This document shows positions 12,011-22,689 of a stretch of 64,000 nt of DNA, in pieces. Position 1 is the stretch's first letter. Each line of letters starts with the position of its first letter. The stretch is from Petaurus breviceps papuanus. Taxonomy: Eukaryota > Chordata > Mammalia > Diprotodontia > Petauridae. The stretch lies in assembly GCA_028583685.1 (NCBI GenBank), contig JAMXIF010001183.1, forward strand, positions 9,541,866 through 9,605,865, read 5' to 3'. The notes below the pieces were generated by a model that made no database searches, was not told the origin of the DNA, and saw nothing but the letters and a program-made list of their open reading frames with translations. The translations under genes and the position numbers were made by a program.

Positions 12011-13571
12011 CCACTACCACCCTGCCCAGAATAGCAGCCTTATTTATTCATTTACTTATATATTTATTTGTCTTAAGGCTTTGGTCCTTATCAAAGGTAA
12101 ACCTTTCAGGTGTTTTTAATCATTTAAATCTCAGTGTTAATGTTTCTGGGCTAGTTTCTTAGCCACTGAACAAATTTAAAAAAAAAAGAGAGAGAGAGAG
12201 AAAGAAACAATCACTACCCTGAATTGGAAGAGCGAGGACACCAAAGCCACATCCCAATTTTGCTCAGGAGACTTGCTGTCCATTTTACAATAGTGTTATG
12301 CATCCTTTGGAATTCAAGTGAAGTCCTGGCTGACTGAAATGCTACCACTACAAATAAAGAATTAAAAAAAAATTCACAAATGGACCCACAGCTATAAAAA
12401 CTCCATCAAGACAACTCACAAAGGCTTTGGCAATTCATCAGCACACCCAGGAATGACCTACTCTTCAAAGGCATGCAACAAGTTTATAGGTTGTGCTGAG
12501 CAAAACTGACATCATACTGAGACCTTATTAATGTGCCTTGAGTCCTTTATAAACCAAGCTGGAATCTATGAGCAACGAAGAAGCTTGTTGCCTAGTAACA
12601 GAAGGTGTTTAGGCAGGTGTTGTAAATTAGGTAATAGCAATATAAGGACTAGATTGGGAAGGTGGCTCAATTCAGCAGTTAATTACCTCCTCCTTTTCCC
12701 AGGAGCCACAGAGATATTTTGCCCTTTATTTGTATCAGGCTTGTGACAAATCTTGAAACTTTAGAAACATGGAGAAAGCTGGTGGAAAGGCCTTGCCTCT
12801 AGAGAAACGGTCCTTTGTCAAGGAAAGGAAAAGAGAATATATCTATTGCACCCACTATTAACATCACCTGGAAACATAAAACAGAATTACAATTTCCCTG
12901 TTATATTTTCCAAGAAAATCTTTCATGAAAGAAGTCATGTTCAGTGATTTTAAAAAGAGGATGGGTTTTTTTTTAAGTTTCAAATGGCAAAAATCCAAAG
13001 TAGAGAGTATATCTGAGTGCTGAAACAGAAGACAAGCTAAAAAAAATTTGAAATTCATGTATTTGTACCCCCAGTGTCAGGCAAATAACAAATAATGACC
13101 CAAAGTATTCAAGTTCTACTTTATAAGATTTTATTTTATCAGTATTTTAATGCCTATATACAGAAAATTGTCCATCTGAAAACTAACAGATAAGAACTAC
13201 CCAAAGAAAATTTTGCTTCAGGACTTTAAAAAAATGATGGAATTATTTTTAAATATTCCAGTATCGATATCATTAATAGTGAGGCCAAATGTAATTATGT
13301 TAAAAAGCAGGTATTACAAAAGGTAGTAGGCAGGGTTCCATTAAGAACTTGATTTTCCTTTTTTTTTACTTAAACAGGTTTATTAGACTAGTAGGTAAAG
13401 AGGGTATTTATTCAGGTTTAAGCAAATCATTTAACAATCCTTTGTCTGAATTTGGCAGTCCTCTCTGTCATTGCAGAAGGCCCAGACAATTATGATATAG
13501 TTAGTGGGATTTTGATGTTGTTGAGTGGCTGAACAAAGAGTAATCATTCAGTGTTCAACACTGAATTTTGA
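12011..13571. other. Unassigned stretch
   Basis: There is a short GA tract at 12187-12204. 12280-12760 has slightly higher GC but no splice-bracketed open frame. No repeat was recognised. Confidence 0.4.
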
Positions 13572-13735
13572 CTTTTTATTTTTTGCTTTTTTTTTTGGAG
13601 GGCAATTGGGGTTAAGTGACTTGCCCAAAATCACAGGGCTAGTTTTTGTGTTAAGTGTCTGAGGCTGGATTTGAACTCAGGTTCTCCTGGCTCCAACACC
13701 AGTGCTCTAGTCACTGTGCCACCTAGCCGCCCCAC
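13572..13735 (-). mobile_element. MON1-like SINE with 15-bp target duplication
   Basis: Leading T-run, 'ggcaattggggttaagtgac', and head 'tgccacctagccgcccc'. Repeats aacactgaattttga (13557-13571) and aacgctgaattttga (13736-13750) differ at one base. Confidence 0.88.
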
Positions 13736-14007
13736 AACGCTGAATTTTGAGATCCCTGGGGTATGTTTAAAAAGAGCTGGGCACAAGGTCAAGTGCACAT
13801 CCCTGATTTTTGGAGATCTCAAAATTAAATCAACTAACATACGAAATGTGTTTGAAAATACATGCAATATTCCACACACAAAGCCACCTACTTCTGTAAA
13901 AATGGGAGGTGCCTTTTCTTAACTCTTCCCCAGTCATTATAATTATATAGTTCTCAGTTTCGTTTTAAAATTATTCTTTCCATTTATGTTGTCATAGTGC
14001 TTGTGCA

Positions 14008-14241
14008 GAAAAGGGTAGCTAAGTAGTGCCATATATAGAGCACTGGTCCTGGAGTCAGGAAGTCCTGAGTTCAAATCCAGTCTCAGACACTTACTAGCAG
14101 GGTGAGCCTGGGCAAGTCACTTAACCTCTATTTGCCTCAGTTCCTCATCTGTAAAGTGGAGACATACTATAGAAGGAAATGGTAAACCATTTTTGCTAAG
14201 AAAATCTCATGAAAGTCAGACATGACTAAGCAACAATAAAA
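14008..14241 (+). mobile_element. MAR1-like SINE with 10-bp target duplication
   Basis: Head 'gggtagctaagtagtgcc', body 'gaaggaaatggtaaacca' and tail 'gtcagacatgactaagcaac'. Repeats tgcttgtgca lie at 13998-14007 and 14242-14251. Confidence 0.88.
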
Positions 14242-14289
14242 TGCTTGTGCATATTGTTTTTGCTTTCCTACTTCAATATACATATAAAT

Positions 14290-14500
14290 TTCCTCATTTC
14301 TCTGGCTTCTTCATAGACATCGTTTCTTACAACATAGTAATATTGTGTGCCACAATTTTTTCAGCCATTCTTGAGTAGTTGGGCATATACCTTGCTTCTA
14401 ATTCTTTATTACAACAGAAAGTGCTGCTATGAATTATTTGTACCTTTCTGATCTTGACCTTCTTGGGTTATATGTACCAAGAATGTAGGGAACTCTTAGA
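14290..14500 (-). mobile_element. L1 ORF2 C-terminal fragment
   Basis: 'cagccattc', 'agttgggcatataccttg', 'ctaattctttattacaacag' and 'agtgctgctatgaat' match the antisense of the L1 ORF2 end. Confidence 0.5.
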
Positions 14501-14699
14501 CACATTTTTTAGCATTATTACAAAATTGGACAGTCCGTTGAGGTGGTTCAGTAATTTGATAGTAGGATGGTGGGGATGAAGCCCAGTTAGGGGCCTGGGA
14601 CAATGAGATAGAGTGGTTTCCACCAAGCAGGAAAGCATGGGCCCAGTACATGGATCATTTCTTTAAGCTAATATGGTTGTATAAGTGCAGGTAGGAGAT

Positions 14700-15020
14700 A
14701 TTAGATGGATATGAAAATTGACTTTCAAGAACCATGTGGAAAAGAATTCAATTTGTTTTACTTGTCTCCAGAGGACAAAACTAGGACTTACAGAGAGGAA
14801 GTCTTAGGTTTGTTGTAAGGAAAAAATTCCTAATAGTTAGAGTCATCTAGATTTAAATTGGCTGCTTCACATAGTAGTAGCTTCCCCCTCAATTGAGGTC
14901 TTCAAGAAAAAAATTGGATGCCCAAATCATTTGGGATTCCTGAGGTTTTGCTTGAAGTACTAGATGGCCTCTGAGGTCCTTTTCTATTCTGTGATTCTAT
15001 TGATTCTACTATAAAGCTTA
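14700..15020 (+). repeat. L3/CR1 LINE 3' end
   Basis: 'ttgtaaggaaaaaattccta', 'cccctcaattgaggtcttca', 'tagatggcctctgaggtcct' and 'ctattctgtgattct' are the classic sense order of L3/CR1. Confidence 0.7.
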
Positions 15021-15380
15021 TTCTAAATGTCAGTACCCCTAACTGTCTACTTGAAGAAACAAGTGATTTTGCTATGCTCCCTTTCAATTAACTAAACTTG
15101 CTTCCATTTTCTGCACATTTTTAATTGATTTTTAATGAATTCCTTGTGCATGTATTCTAGACATTATTTGTCTATATATAAGGTGTCACATACTTCTTTT
15201 GTCTAGTTCTCACAATTAAATGATCAATCAATTCATGTGACCTTTGCATATTAAATGCATAATTATAAAAATATACAGTTATATCCTCCCCAAGAGCTCC
15301 CTTTGTGAACTGTTTATGAGAACTTTCTTAACACCCTTAGTTGCTAGTACCGTTCTTCCAAATTCATCTTTTAAATACAT

Positions 15381-15451
15381 GATATCCCAAAAGTCTTAGT
15401 GAAGATTTGAGTTATTAAAGCTTATAATTGCACTCAGACTTTTGGGACACC
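15381..15451. mobile_element. Mariner-type palindromic MITE, 71 bp
   Basis: Left arm gatatcccaaaagtcttagt and the reverse of the right arm ggtgtcccaaaagtctgagt pair around a central ttaaagctta. Such short foldback elements derive from mariner/Tc1 ends. Confidence 0.6.
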
Positions 15452-15474
15452 CAGTATTTTGTGTATGCCTAAAT

Positions 15475-15600
15475 ATGTATATGTTGACTTCCTCGAGAGC
15501 AGGGACTGGCTTCACTTCTGTTTTGATATTCCCAACTTCCTGCACAATACCTGCTGCATAGTAGGCAGTAGAAACTTTAAAAAATTTGTTGATTAACCAC
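15475..15600 (+). repeat. L2 3' end fragment
   Basis: 'gagagcagggactgg', 'ctgcatagtaggcag', then a degraded tail. Confidence 0.6.
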
Positions 15601-16495
15601 ACTTTCCTCTTTTCCTCCCAGGTCTTGCTTCTGTAGAGTCCTATCAGACTATTTAAGTCCCTGGGATAGACTCAATCTGGAAATATAAAACAGCCATAAA
15701 TTCTCTTGGTGATCAGAAATCATATATAGTAATAATGTTGGATTTCCTAAAGCTCTTCTTCAAGTTTAATTTTTGCTTATCTGAAGATCAATATGAAAAT
15801 ACAATATCCAAAAATATGACAGCTAGTATTTTTTTTTGTCCTAGATAGGCTATTGGGCTAGTAGGTAACAGAATCTGAACTCAAAGTAAATCAGAGTAGG
15901 AATAAGGGAGACAGCTCCCATTAATACTTTTATTATCAGAACCCTTTACTTGGCCTTAATATTGCAGGGTGATTGGAATTGTTTGCTTTGTAATTAATAC
16001 AAAACATATGTTATATATATATATATATTATATGTAACAAGCATTTTCATAACAAACACAGGCATGTATATATAAACACACACATATAAATATATATATG
16101 TGTATATTTTGTGTGTATATATACATACACACATATATTTCTTCAGGGTCCAATATTTCTGAGCATGCAGAAGAAGAAAAGAGGCAGAATAAGAAAAGAG
16201 AAGGATAAAGAAATAATCATCTGGAAACCAGTGTACTCAAAGACCTCAAGCTCTTGGGTTGAATCATTTCTCATTCATTGAAACTGGATTAGTACAATGG
16301 CTCCCAAACTCCAGTTAGAAAAACATCATAACAGCAAGTCACAAACACCAACCTTGGTCTAATAAAAAGAATCCTGGAACAAGTTCTAGATAGCATTAGT
16401 TATTGGCCCACATTAGTTAGCAAGTTAAAATTTAAGAGTAAAAATGAACAATTTTTTCTCTTAAATATGTCATAACTTCCTAAACATATAAGGGG
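15601..16495. other. Unassigned; contains a TA/TATG simple repeat
   Basis: 16008-16140 is alternating TA, CA and TG. The remainder shows no recognisable feature. Confidence 0.45.
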
Positions 16496-16932
16496 TGAGG
16501 TAGAGTTTCAGGAAGAGTACAAGGTATAGTATTCAGTCTGGGGTGCCAAATCTGAGGAAATGTAGAGATAAACTGGGAAATATCGAGAAGTGGGTGACCA
16601 GATTGGTAAAGAGTCTCAAGTTCTTGTCATATGAATATTGGTTTAAGGAAATGGGAATTTTTACCTTGAATTAGAAAAGAGTTGGGCATATAGGGCATAG
16701 TTGTAGACTTAAAGTGCTTGAAGGGAAAAGAGATTAGACTTGTTTGGCCCTGGAGGACAGAATTAGGAGCAAATGGTGGATATTACAGAGAGAAACATTT
16801 AAGCTTCATGTGAGGAAAAATGGCCTTGCAATTAAAGCTACCCCAAAGTGGAATGGGTTGCCTTGGGGAGGCTGTTAACAGTCAGGCAAAGGTAGACTGA
16901 GCATTTGTTGGGCATGTCATAGAGAAGTTTTT

Positions 16933-17125
16933 TGGGGTGGCTAGCTGGTGTGGTGAATAGAGCACTGGCCCTGGAGTCAGGAGGACCTGAGTTCAAATAC
17001 AGCCTCAGACACTTAACACAAAACTAGCCATGTGACAATTAACACAAAAACTAGCTGTGTGACCTTGGGCAAGTCATTTAACCCCAATTTCCCTATCTTC
17101 CCCCTCCAAAATGCAAAAAAAAAGT
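16933..17125 (+). mobile_element. MON1-like SINE inside L3/CR1, with internal duplication
   Basis: Head 'ggggtggctagctggtgt' and tail 'cccctccaaaatgc' plus A9. The segment '(acttaacac)aaaactagc.gtgtgac' occurs twice (about 17011-17036 and 17040-17063), lengthening this copy. Confidence 0.8.
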
Positions 17126-17166
17126 TTCTTATTCCAGTACAGCTCAGACCCTAATAGTCTTTTGGG

Positions 17167-17182
17167 TGGGGCGGGGGGGGGG
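17167..17182. repeat. G-rich run
   Basis: A G-rich stretch with one uninterrupted run of about 12-13 G, just after the SINE tail. Confidence 0.85.
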
Positions 17183-17554
17183 GTTGGCCCTTCCAACTCT
17201 GAGGTTCTAGGGTCTTGTGACTTCATGTGTCCATGTTTCTAAAGTTCCTTACTTCTTGAAGGCTTTCAGGTTGAATATTTTAACCCAGAAATTCCTTGTT
17301 TTACTCTTATTATTGATATTATTACTGTGAAACTCCACCAAAGAAGAGATGCCTCAGATCTATAAACTTCAAGACTGGAAGATAAAAATACAACCCATGT
17401 CATTATGAAGTAGGTTTTGGTGAGTTATCCCCTGCATTCGCTGAATAGTTCAGGAGAGGACCTTGTAAAACACTGATACATCCTCCTAGCAGCAGCTGTT
17501 CATTCTAATACTGCAACCACAGAGTCACATAAGCATTGAGATATCAGTTGTATA

Positions 17555-18044
17555 AATGAGATCATTGTCAGGTTTTATTAAATGCAAAAAAGCTGCACTT
17601 GCACTTAGCAAATATTCAAAAACTAATGGAACCTGTATTACTTTTATGCTAATTTTCCTACTTATGAAAACTATGCAAAGTATTTTCCCAAGGGGAAGTT
17701 ATTAAATAAAATAATTATCTCTCCAAAGATTCTATACCTATAACATTACAAATATATACAGATAAGTAGAAAAATTTACAAAAAAGTCTTCACAATATGT
17801 ATATATGTGTATGTACATATTATATATACATATCCCTATGTTTTTAGTTGGAAAATAATACCGAACTAGATTCTAAGATAAACAAATGAAAAGGACCAGA
17901 CTGATTTAATTAGTATGTTTCAAAAGGTCAAGGGTTTGTTCATGAGATCATTCTTGATGTTCACACGTCATTTTCCCAAGTACTCAGTAGTATTCTTCCA
18001 CTTCTTTGGATCTTATAAGGGCATCAAGGAAATCCCAAAATTTC
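17555..18044 (-). CDS. Terminal exon: C-terminus KFWDFLDALIRSKEVEEYY, stop and 3' UTR
   Basis: The acceptor ...cttaattgtctttttaaag is followed by one base (G), 19 codons and TGA at 17986-17984. About 430 nt of AT-rich 3' UTR follows, with a TATA/TACA tract near 17800-17830, and ends shortly after AATAAA (17579-17574). The left end at 17555 is an estimate, taken as about 20 nt past the signal. Confidence 0.72.
17574..17579 (-). promoter_or_regulatory. Poly(A) signal AATAAA of the host gene
   Basis: The minus strand reads gcatttAATAAAacctgac about 405 nt after the stop codon of the terminal exon. This is the best-placed canonical signal downstream of it. Confidence 0.6.
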
Positions 18045-18239
18045 CTTTAAAAAGACAATTAAGAAAAGTGAGTAGATAGGAGGAAGTGTCTTGAAAATAA
18101 AAATATATTTCAACCTTAACATTTATTTCTAAACATACTTTACTTTGAATTGAGTGTTCTGACATTATCCCTTCACCTTTATTTCAATAGGCATCTCAGT
18201 TCATTTCCACAATAGCATACCCTCCTACTGATGGTAAGG

Positions 18240-18700
18240 GAGATAGTGTCATAAAGTAAGTAGCTGCCAGGATTAAAGTCAGGAAGCCTGAGTTCAAGTG
18301 TTGGCTCCATCACTTTCTGGATTTAAAACCATGTGCAGTTTGTGTAGATCAGTGGAACCAGGGCTGATTTGGGTTCATAACCTTGCTCTGTCCATTACAA
18401 CCTGATTGATCACAGACAAATCCTTTTCTTCCTCTGGACCTCAGTTAATCCATTTGTTCAACCACAAGATGTGACATTCTCTAAAGCCCTTTGCAGCAGT
18501 AAAAATGATTTGTAACTTATAAAACTTTGGAACTTGCAAAATTCTTTATTAAGGATTTTAAAATCCCTTAATGGAAAGTAAGCCCTATGAGCTTACAGAG
18601 TAGTAAGGGTCCATGTCATATTCTTATATTCTGTGCCCACCATCTAGCCCCCAATACAGCTGCTGCCTCAGAGGCAATGTGTGTAGTGAAGTGCTTATTA
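18240..18700 (+). repeat. SINE, MIR and L2 3'-end fragments in series
   Basis: 18250-18320 is a tRNA-SINE head piece ('gtcaggaagcctgagttcaa'), 18350-18530 is MIR-like ('tggacctcagttaatcc') and 18570-18690 resembles an L2 3' end ('taagccctatgagc'). Confidence 0.4.
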
Positions 18701-18804
18701 CTACAACATATTACCCAGGAGACAGCACCAGTTGAGAAAGAGCCTAAGGGGACTTCTGCTACCTCCCCAGGTGATCCTGATCCTCGAAGATGAAGCGTAT
18801 TATA

Positions 18805-19050
18805 GTAAGTGGGGAGGTGGACCTAGTTTCAAGAAGTCCTGAGTTCACATCTCACCTTAGATGCTAGCTGTGTGACCCTGGGTAAGTCACTTAACCTCTG
18901 TCTGCTTCAGTTTCCTCATCTCTAAAATGGAGGTAATAATGGCACCTATAACCCAGGGCTATTGTGAGGATTAAGTGAGATAATCATTGTGAAGCATTTT
19001 CAAATTTTAAAGATTTCTATAAATGCAAGGTATTATTATTATTAGCTATT
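18805..19050 (+). mobile_element. MIR/Ther1 SINE
   Basis: 'gctagctgtgtgaccctggg', 'ttcagtttcctcatctctaa', 'ctattgtgaggattaagtga' and a terminal (ATT)n. Confidence 0.8.
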
Positions 19051-19069
19051 ATTCACCCCTCGCAACCAG

Positions 19070-19330
19070 AGGCACCAAGGTAAAGCTGCACTTGAAATCA
19101 AAAGAAACATGGGTTTGAATCTCACCTTTGATTTCTACTATTTGTATGACTAGTTACTCCCCTAACCTTTCTCACTTAGTTACTTATTCTGTAAAATGGG
19201 TTGATAATACCTTTTGTTGCCACCCAACTTTGCTGTTGTGAGGAACAAAAGAAGTTAATGTATATAAAATAATTTTCCAAACTTTATGAAGTGCTATATA
19301 AATGTCATTTCACTATTATTACCATTGAAA
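19070..19330 (+). mobile_element. MIR/Ther1 SINE, older copy
   Basis: Same order as its neighbour, with more changes: 'gggtttgaatctcacc', 'ttattctgtaaaatggg', 'gctgttgtgaggaa', 'gtgctatataaatg'. A third, weaker trace follows at 19350-19510. Confidence 0.7.
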
Positions 19331-19510
19331 TCACTGTGTTCTTTGCATCAAAGGACCAAAACACCTATACTCTACCACTAATAACCTTGGTGAATTTAGA
19401 TACCACTTCACATATCTGATACAATTTCTCAGTCTATAAAATAAAGGAGCTAAACTACACAGAAACTACAGCTAAACTCAGAAGGATTCTCCTTCCAGAT
19501 CTGAGACTAT

Positions 19511-20389
19511 TATTATTAGAGGACAGCACATTATATTCCAATCACTATAAATGAATATGAATGAAAGAGAACAGAATAATGTGCTTCTACCAGGCCATGG
19601 GTTTCTTTTATTATAGTTTTTATTTCAAATGGTCTTTCTCTTCCAGATCTCCTCCTTATTTTCACATGATACTGTCATCAACAGGTCAATCAGGTCACAT
19701 ACAATCATAGCCTATTCCCTACTATGTCCATACATGCTTCTTTTCCAAATATGGGTATCTGCCCAAAATGGAGCCATTCTGTTCTCACTTATGGTCTACT
19801 TCCCAAACTACACTTCCCAGATGATAATGGGAAAAAGAGGCTGAGCAGTAATTGTTTATATTAGTGTTCCATCTTGTCCATAGACCCATCAATATCTTAA
19901 AACAAAGGTAAGAAAGCAAGCCTTCAGAGTGTGTTCTGTGACTTACTTTGAATACCTTGTAATATTTTCATGATTATTTCAAGATGAATGTTGATTTGAA
20001 ATCCTCCACCAAGTCCTAGCCTGAAGTCTTATTATGATGTGGTGGTGACACTAAGCTCCCGAAAGCTATTCCAATGTGAAGATCTAGCAGGTTTTCCATT
20101 CTATAAATGCTGTAAATATGACTCTAGCAAAAGATGGAGTTTGTTTTCTGAAAATCAACAGCTAAACACCAGTAGACACATCACCAGTCATCTGGCCACC
20201 TAATGATGAAGTCTTTGTTGTTGCTAATGAAAATGCATGAAATAAAGAAAAATGGCAATTGGCCATCAGTCCTATGCAGTCCATTTCCACTTCTACAAAG
20301 ATGGTGGAAGAGTGATAGGAAAAAGGGCAAAGGGAGTTAAAAATTAGTTTTAGTCTATAAAAAAACTTCAATTTCATTTATGGTCCTCT
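19511..20389. other. Unassigned; the left flank of the RTE may begin here
   Basis: No exon or SINE is visible. Part of 20060-20389 may be the eroded 5' end of the RTE. Confidence 0.4.
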
Positions 20390-20775
20390 AAATGTAAAAC
20401 CTTCATCCAATGACCACTGAGTGGATATATTGCTAGAGGATCTGAATTATATTAGGAAACCAGAAGAAAGAAGGAGTTTTCAGTTAAATGGAAAGATAAT
20501 AGTCTTTGAAGAGGTAAAGAAAGGATCTGGAGGAGTGAGTTTTGCTGTGTAACCAAAAGCTACAGGAAATATTTTCTAGGGGTATTTTCTCATCAACTAT
20601 TGCAATACTAATGAGAGGTATTTGCAAAAGGACCACTTGGAATATAACTGCAGCTTATTCATTGATGTCAATTGCTGAGGACAAAGTAGTAGAGAAATTT
20701 TATGAAGAATTTTAAAAGACCTTCCAAATCAAATCAACATATACTCTGATACTTGGCAACTTTAATGAAAAGATT

Positions 20776-20936
20776 AATATATATATATATATATATATTT
20801 CTTCCCATATTTGCCTTTGTTAATCTTTTCATATATATATACACACACATACACATATATACATATATGTGTCTATGTATACACATATATAGGTACCTAT
20901 ACATACATATATGTATGCTATATATATATATATGGA
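20776..20936. repeat. TA/CA/TG simple-sequence tract within the RTE
   Basis: Alternating purine-pyrimidine DNA in two blocks (20776-20800, 20832-20936). Confidence 0.85.
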
Positions 20937-21116
20937 AAAGTTTGGATCATAAGCAATAACAGAGGCTAAAGATAATATAGAAGTCTCATACCTCTATATT
21001 ATGAACACTGTCTTCTGAAAAGCAATTGCTAAATTCCTGAGCATCAATAACTTCAAGAAAGATGAAACTACATTTTAACAGATGGAAAAAGAATTATTAT
21101 TGATATAGAAATTATC

Positions 21117-21436
21117 GGGGTGGCCAGGTAGCACAGCAAGTAAGAGCACTGGCTCCAGTGTTGAGAAGACCTGGAGATCGAATCCCGGGCTCAGACACTT
21201 AGCACCCACCCAGAAACACCTGGCCGTGTAACCTTGAGCAAGTTACTTAACCCCAATTGCTTAGGGGTGGCCAGGTGGCTCAGCGAGTAAGAGCACCGGC
21301 TCCAGTGTTGGGACGACCTGGAGATCGAATCCCGGGCTCAGACACTCAGCACCACACCCAGAAATAACTGGCCGTGTAACCTTGAGCAAGTTACTTAACC
21401 CTGATTGCTTAAAAATAAAAAAATAAAAATAAAAAA
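21117..21436 (+). mobile_element. Dimeric tRNA-derived SINE (copy 1)
   Basis: Two head-to-tail tRNA-like monomers are present (21117-21263, 21264 to about 21411) with an A/T-rich tail. Each starts 'ggggtggccaggt', has a B-box-like 'ggagatcgaatcccggg' and ends 'cttaacccc/tgattgctta'. The left unit reads 'cacccacccagaaacacc', the right 'caccacacccagaaata'. Target duplications agaaattatc lie at 21107-21116 and 21437-21446. Confidence 0.9.
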
Positions 21437-21989
21437 AGAAATTATCCCCAAGTCAGCTGTCTGTGAACAGATTATCAATTCATCAAAGCTAAAATCAGGA
21501 TTTATATTAAATGAGAATAGTAATGAGAAAAAGATATATACAAATTAGAAGATTTAATCCTATATTATCTAAATATGTTTTAATATAAAAGCTGAGAAAT
21601 GAATAATAACCATCATTATAATGCCACTTATAACCAAAAGTTAAATCAATGTAAAATGATTGCTACAGAGAAACCAAAAAGCCCAAAAAGGGCATTGTTT
21701 GTCAGCAAATATTTGACTTACTTGACCAACAGAGCTGGATACAAAGGCAACAAGTTAGAGCAAACTCATCTGTAAAATCTTGTGAAGAAGAATAAAGAAT
21801 GATTATGAGGAATGTTTAAGAAAAACCTAGCAAGATATTTAACTAAGGAAGGTCATCCAAAGGGCACTGGAGTATGAAAATGGAAAGAGAGTCAGTTAGG
21901 CCTAAAGAAAAGAAAAATGGGAAAAAATTACCAAAAACCTCCCACATTTTAACAATTTTATTTATTTTTCCCATCAAGGGTAATTATAC

Positions 21990-22075
21990 TTATTATTATA
22001 TTATTTGTATATATTATATATATTTTACTTATATATAATTGTATATATTATAATTATATATATTATGCTTATTAA
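21990..22075. repeat. AT-rich simple repeat within the RTE
   Basis: Repeated tatatatta/attatata units. Confidence 0.8.
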
Positions 22076-22194
22076 AGTATCCATTATACTTGGACTCTAA
22101 TTTCACAGACCTTGAGGTTCTTATAAAAGAGGCAGAAATGGCACTAAAGAGAATAACAAGAGGGAAAGCAGCCATATTAAACCAAGTATATAGA

Positions 22195-22457
22195 AGCAGC
22201 TAAGTGATACAGTACATAGAGTTCAAGGCCTGAATGTAGAATAGGTCTGAGTTCAAATTATGCCTCAGATATTAGCTATATGACCTTGGGCAAGTCACTT
22301 AACCATCATTTGCTTCAGTTTCTTCTATAAAATGTGGATACTAATAGCACCTGTCTCACAGAGTTGTTGTGAGGATAAAATGAGAAAATATTTGCATAGC
22401 ACTTAACCTATTATCTGGTACAGAGTAGGCAAGATATAAAAGCTTTATTATTATCTT
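22195..22457 (+). mobile_element. Ther1/MIR SINE in the RTE
   Basis: 'agcagctaagtgatacag' head, 'ttgggcaagtcacttaacc', 'gttgttgtgaggataaaatg', then a (TTA)n end. Confidence 0.82.
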
Positions 22458-22689
22458 TTGTTCACTAATTTTAATCATGTCTTACTCTTCATGACCTCGT
22501 CTGCTGTTTTCTTGGCAAAGAAACTGGAGCAGTTTGCCATTTCCTTCTCCAGGTCATTTTACAGATGAAGAAACTGAGGCAAAAAGTTTAAGTGACTTGT
22601 CCAAGGTCAAGTGTCTGGGGCTGGATTTGAACACAGGTCTTCTTAACAGGAGGCCCAGCGCTCTATCCACTGCACTGCTAAGCTACCTG
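22458..22689 (-). mobile_element. MAR1-like SINE in the RTE
   Basis: It abuts the preceding Ther1 tail: 'tttgttcactaattttaatc', 'gtttgccatttccttctcc', then head 'ctatccactgcactgctaag'. Confidence 0.82.

Larger units (their letters stand above)
16496..17225 (+). repeat. L3/CR1 LINE 3' end, split by a SINE
   Basis: 'attcagtctggggtgcc', 'ttaagcttcatgtgaggaaa' and 'aagtggaatgggttgcct' run up to 16932. The expected end 'cccttccaactctgaggttc' follows the SINE at 17188. Confidence 0.7.

Noticed and set aside
21117-21411. tRNA genes
   Set aside because: Box A/B-like motifs occur in many places here but always within SINE units with A-rich tails and no cloverleaf closing stem.
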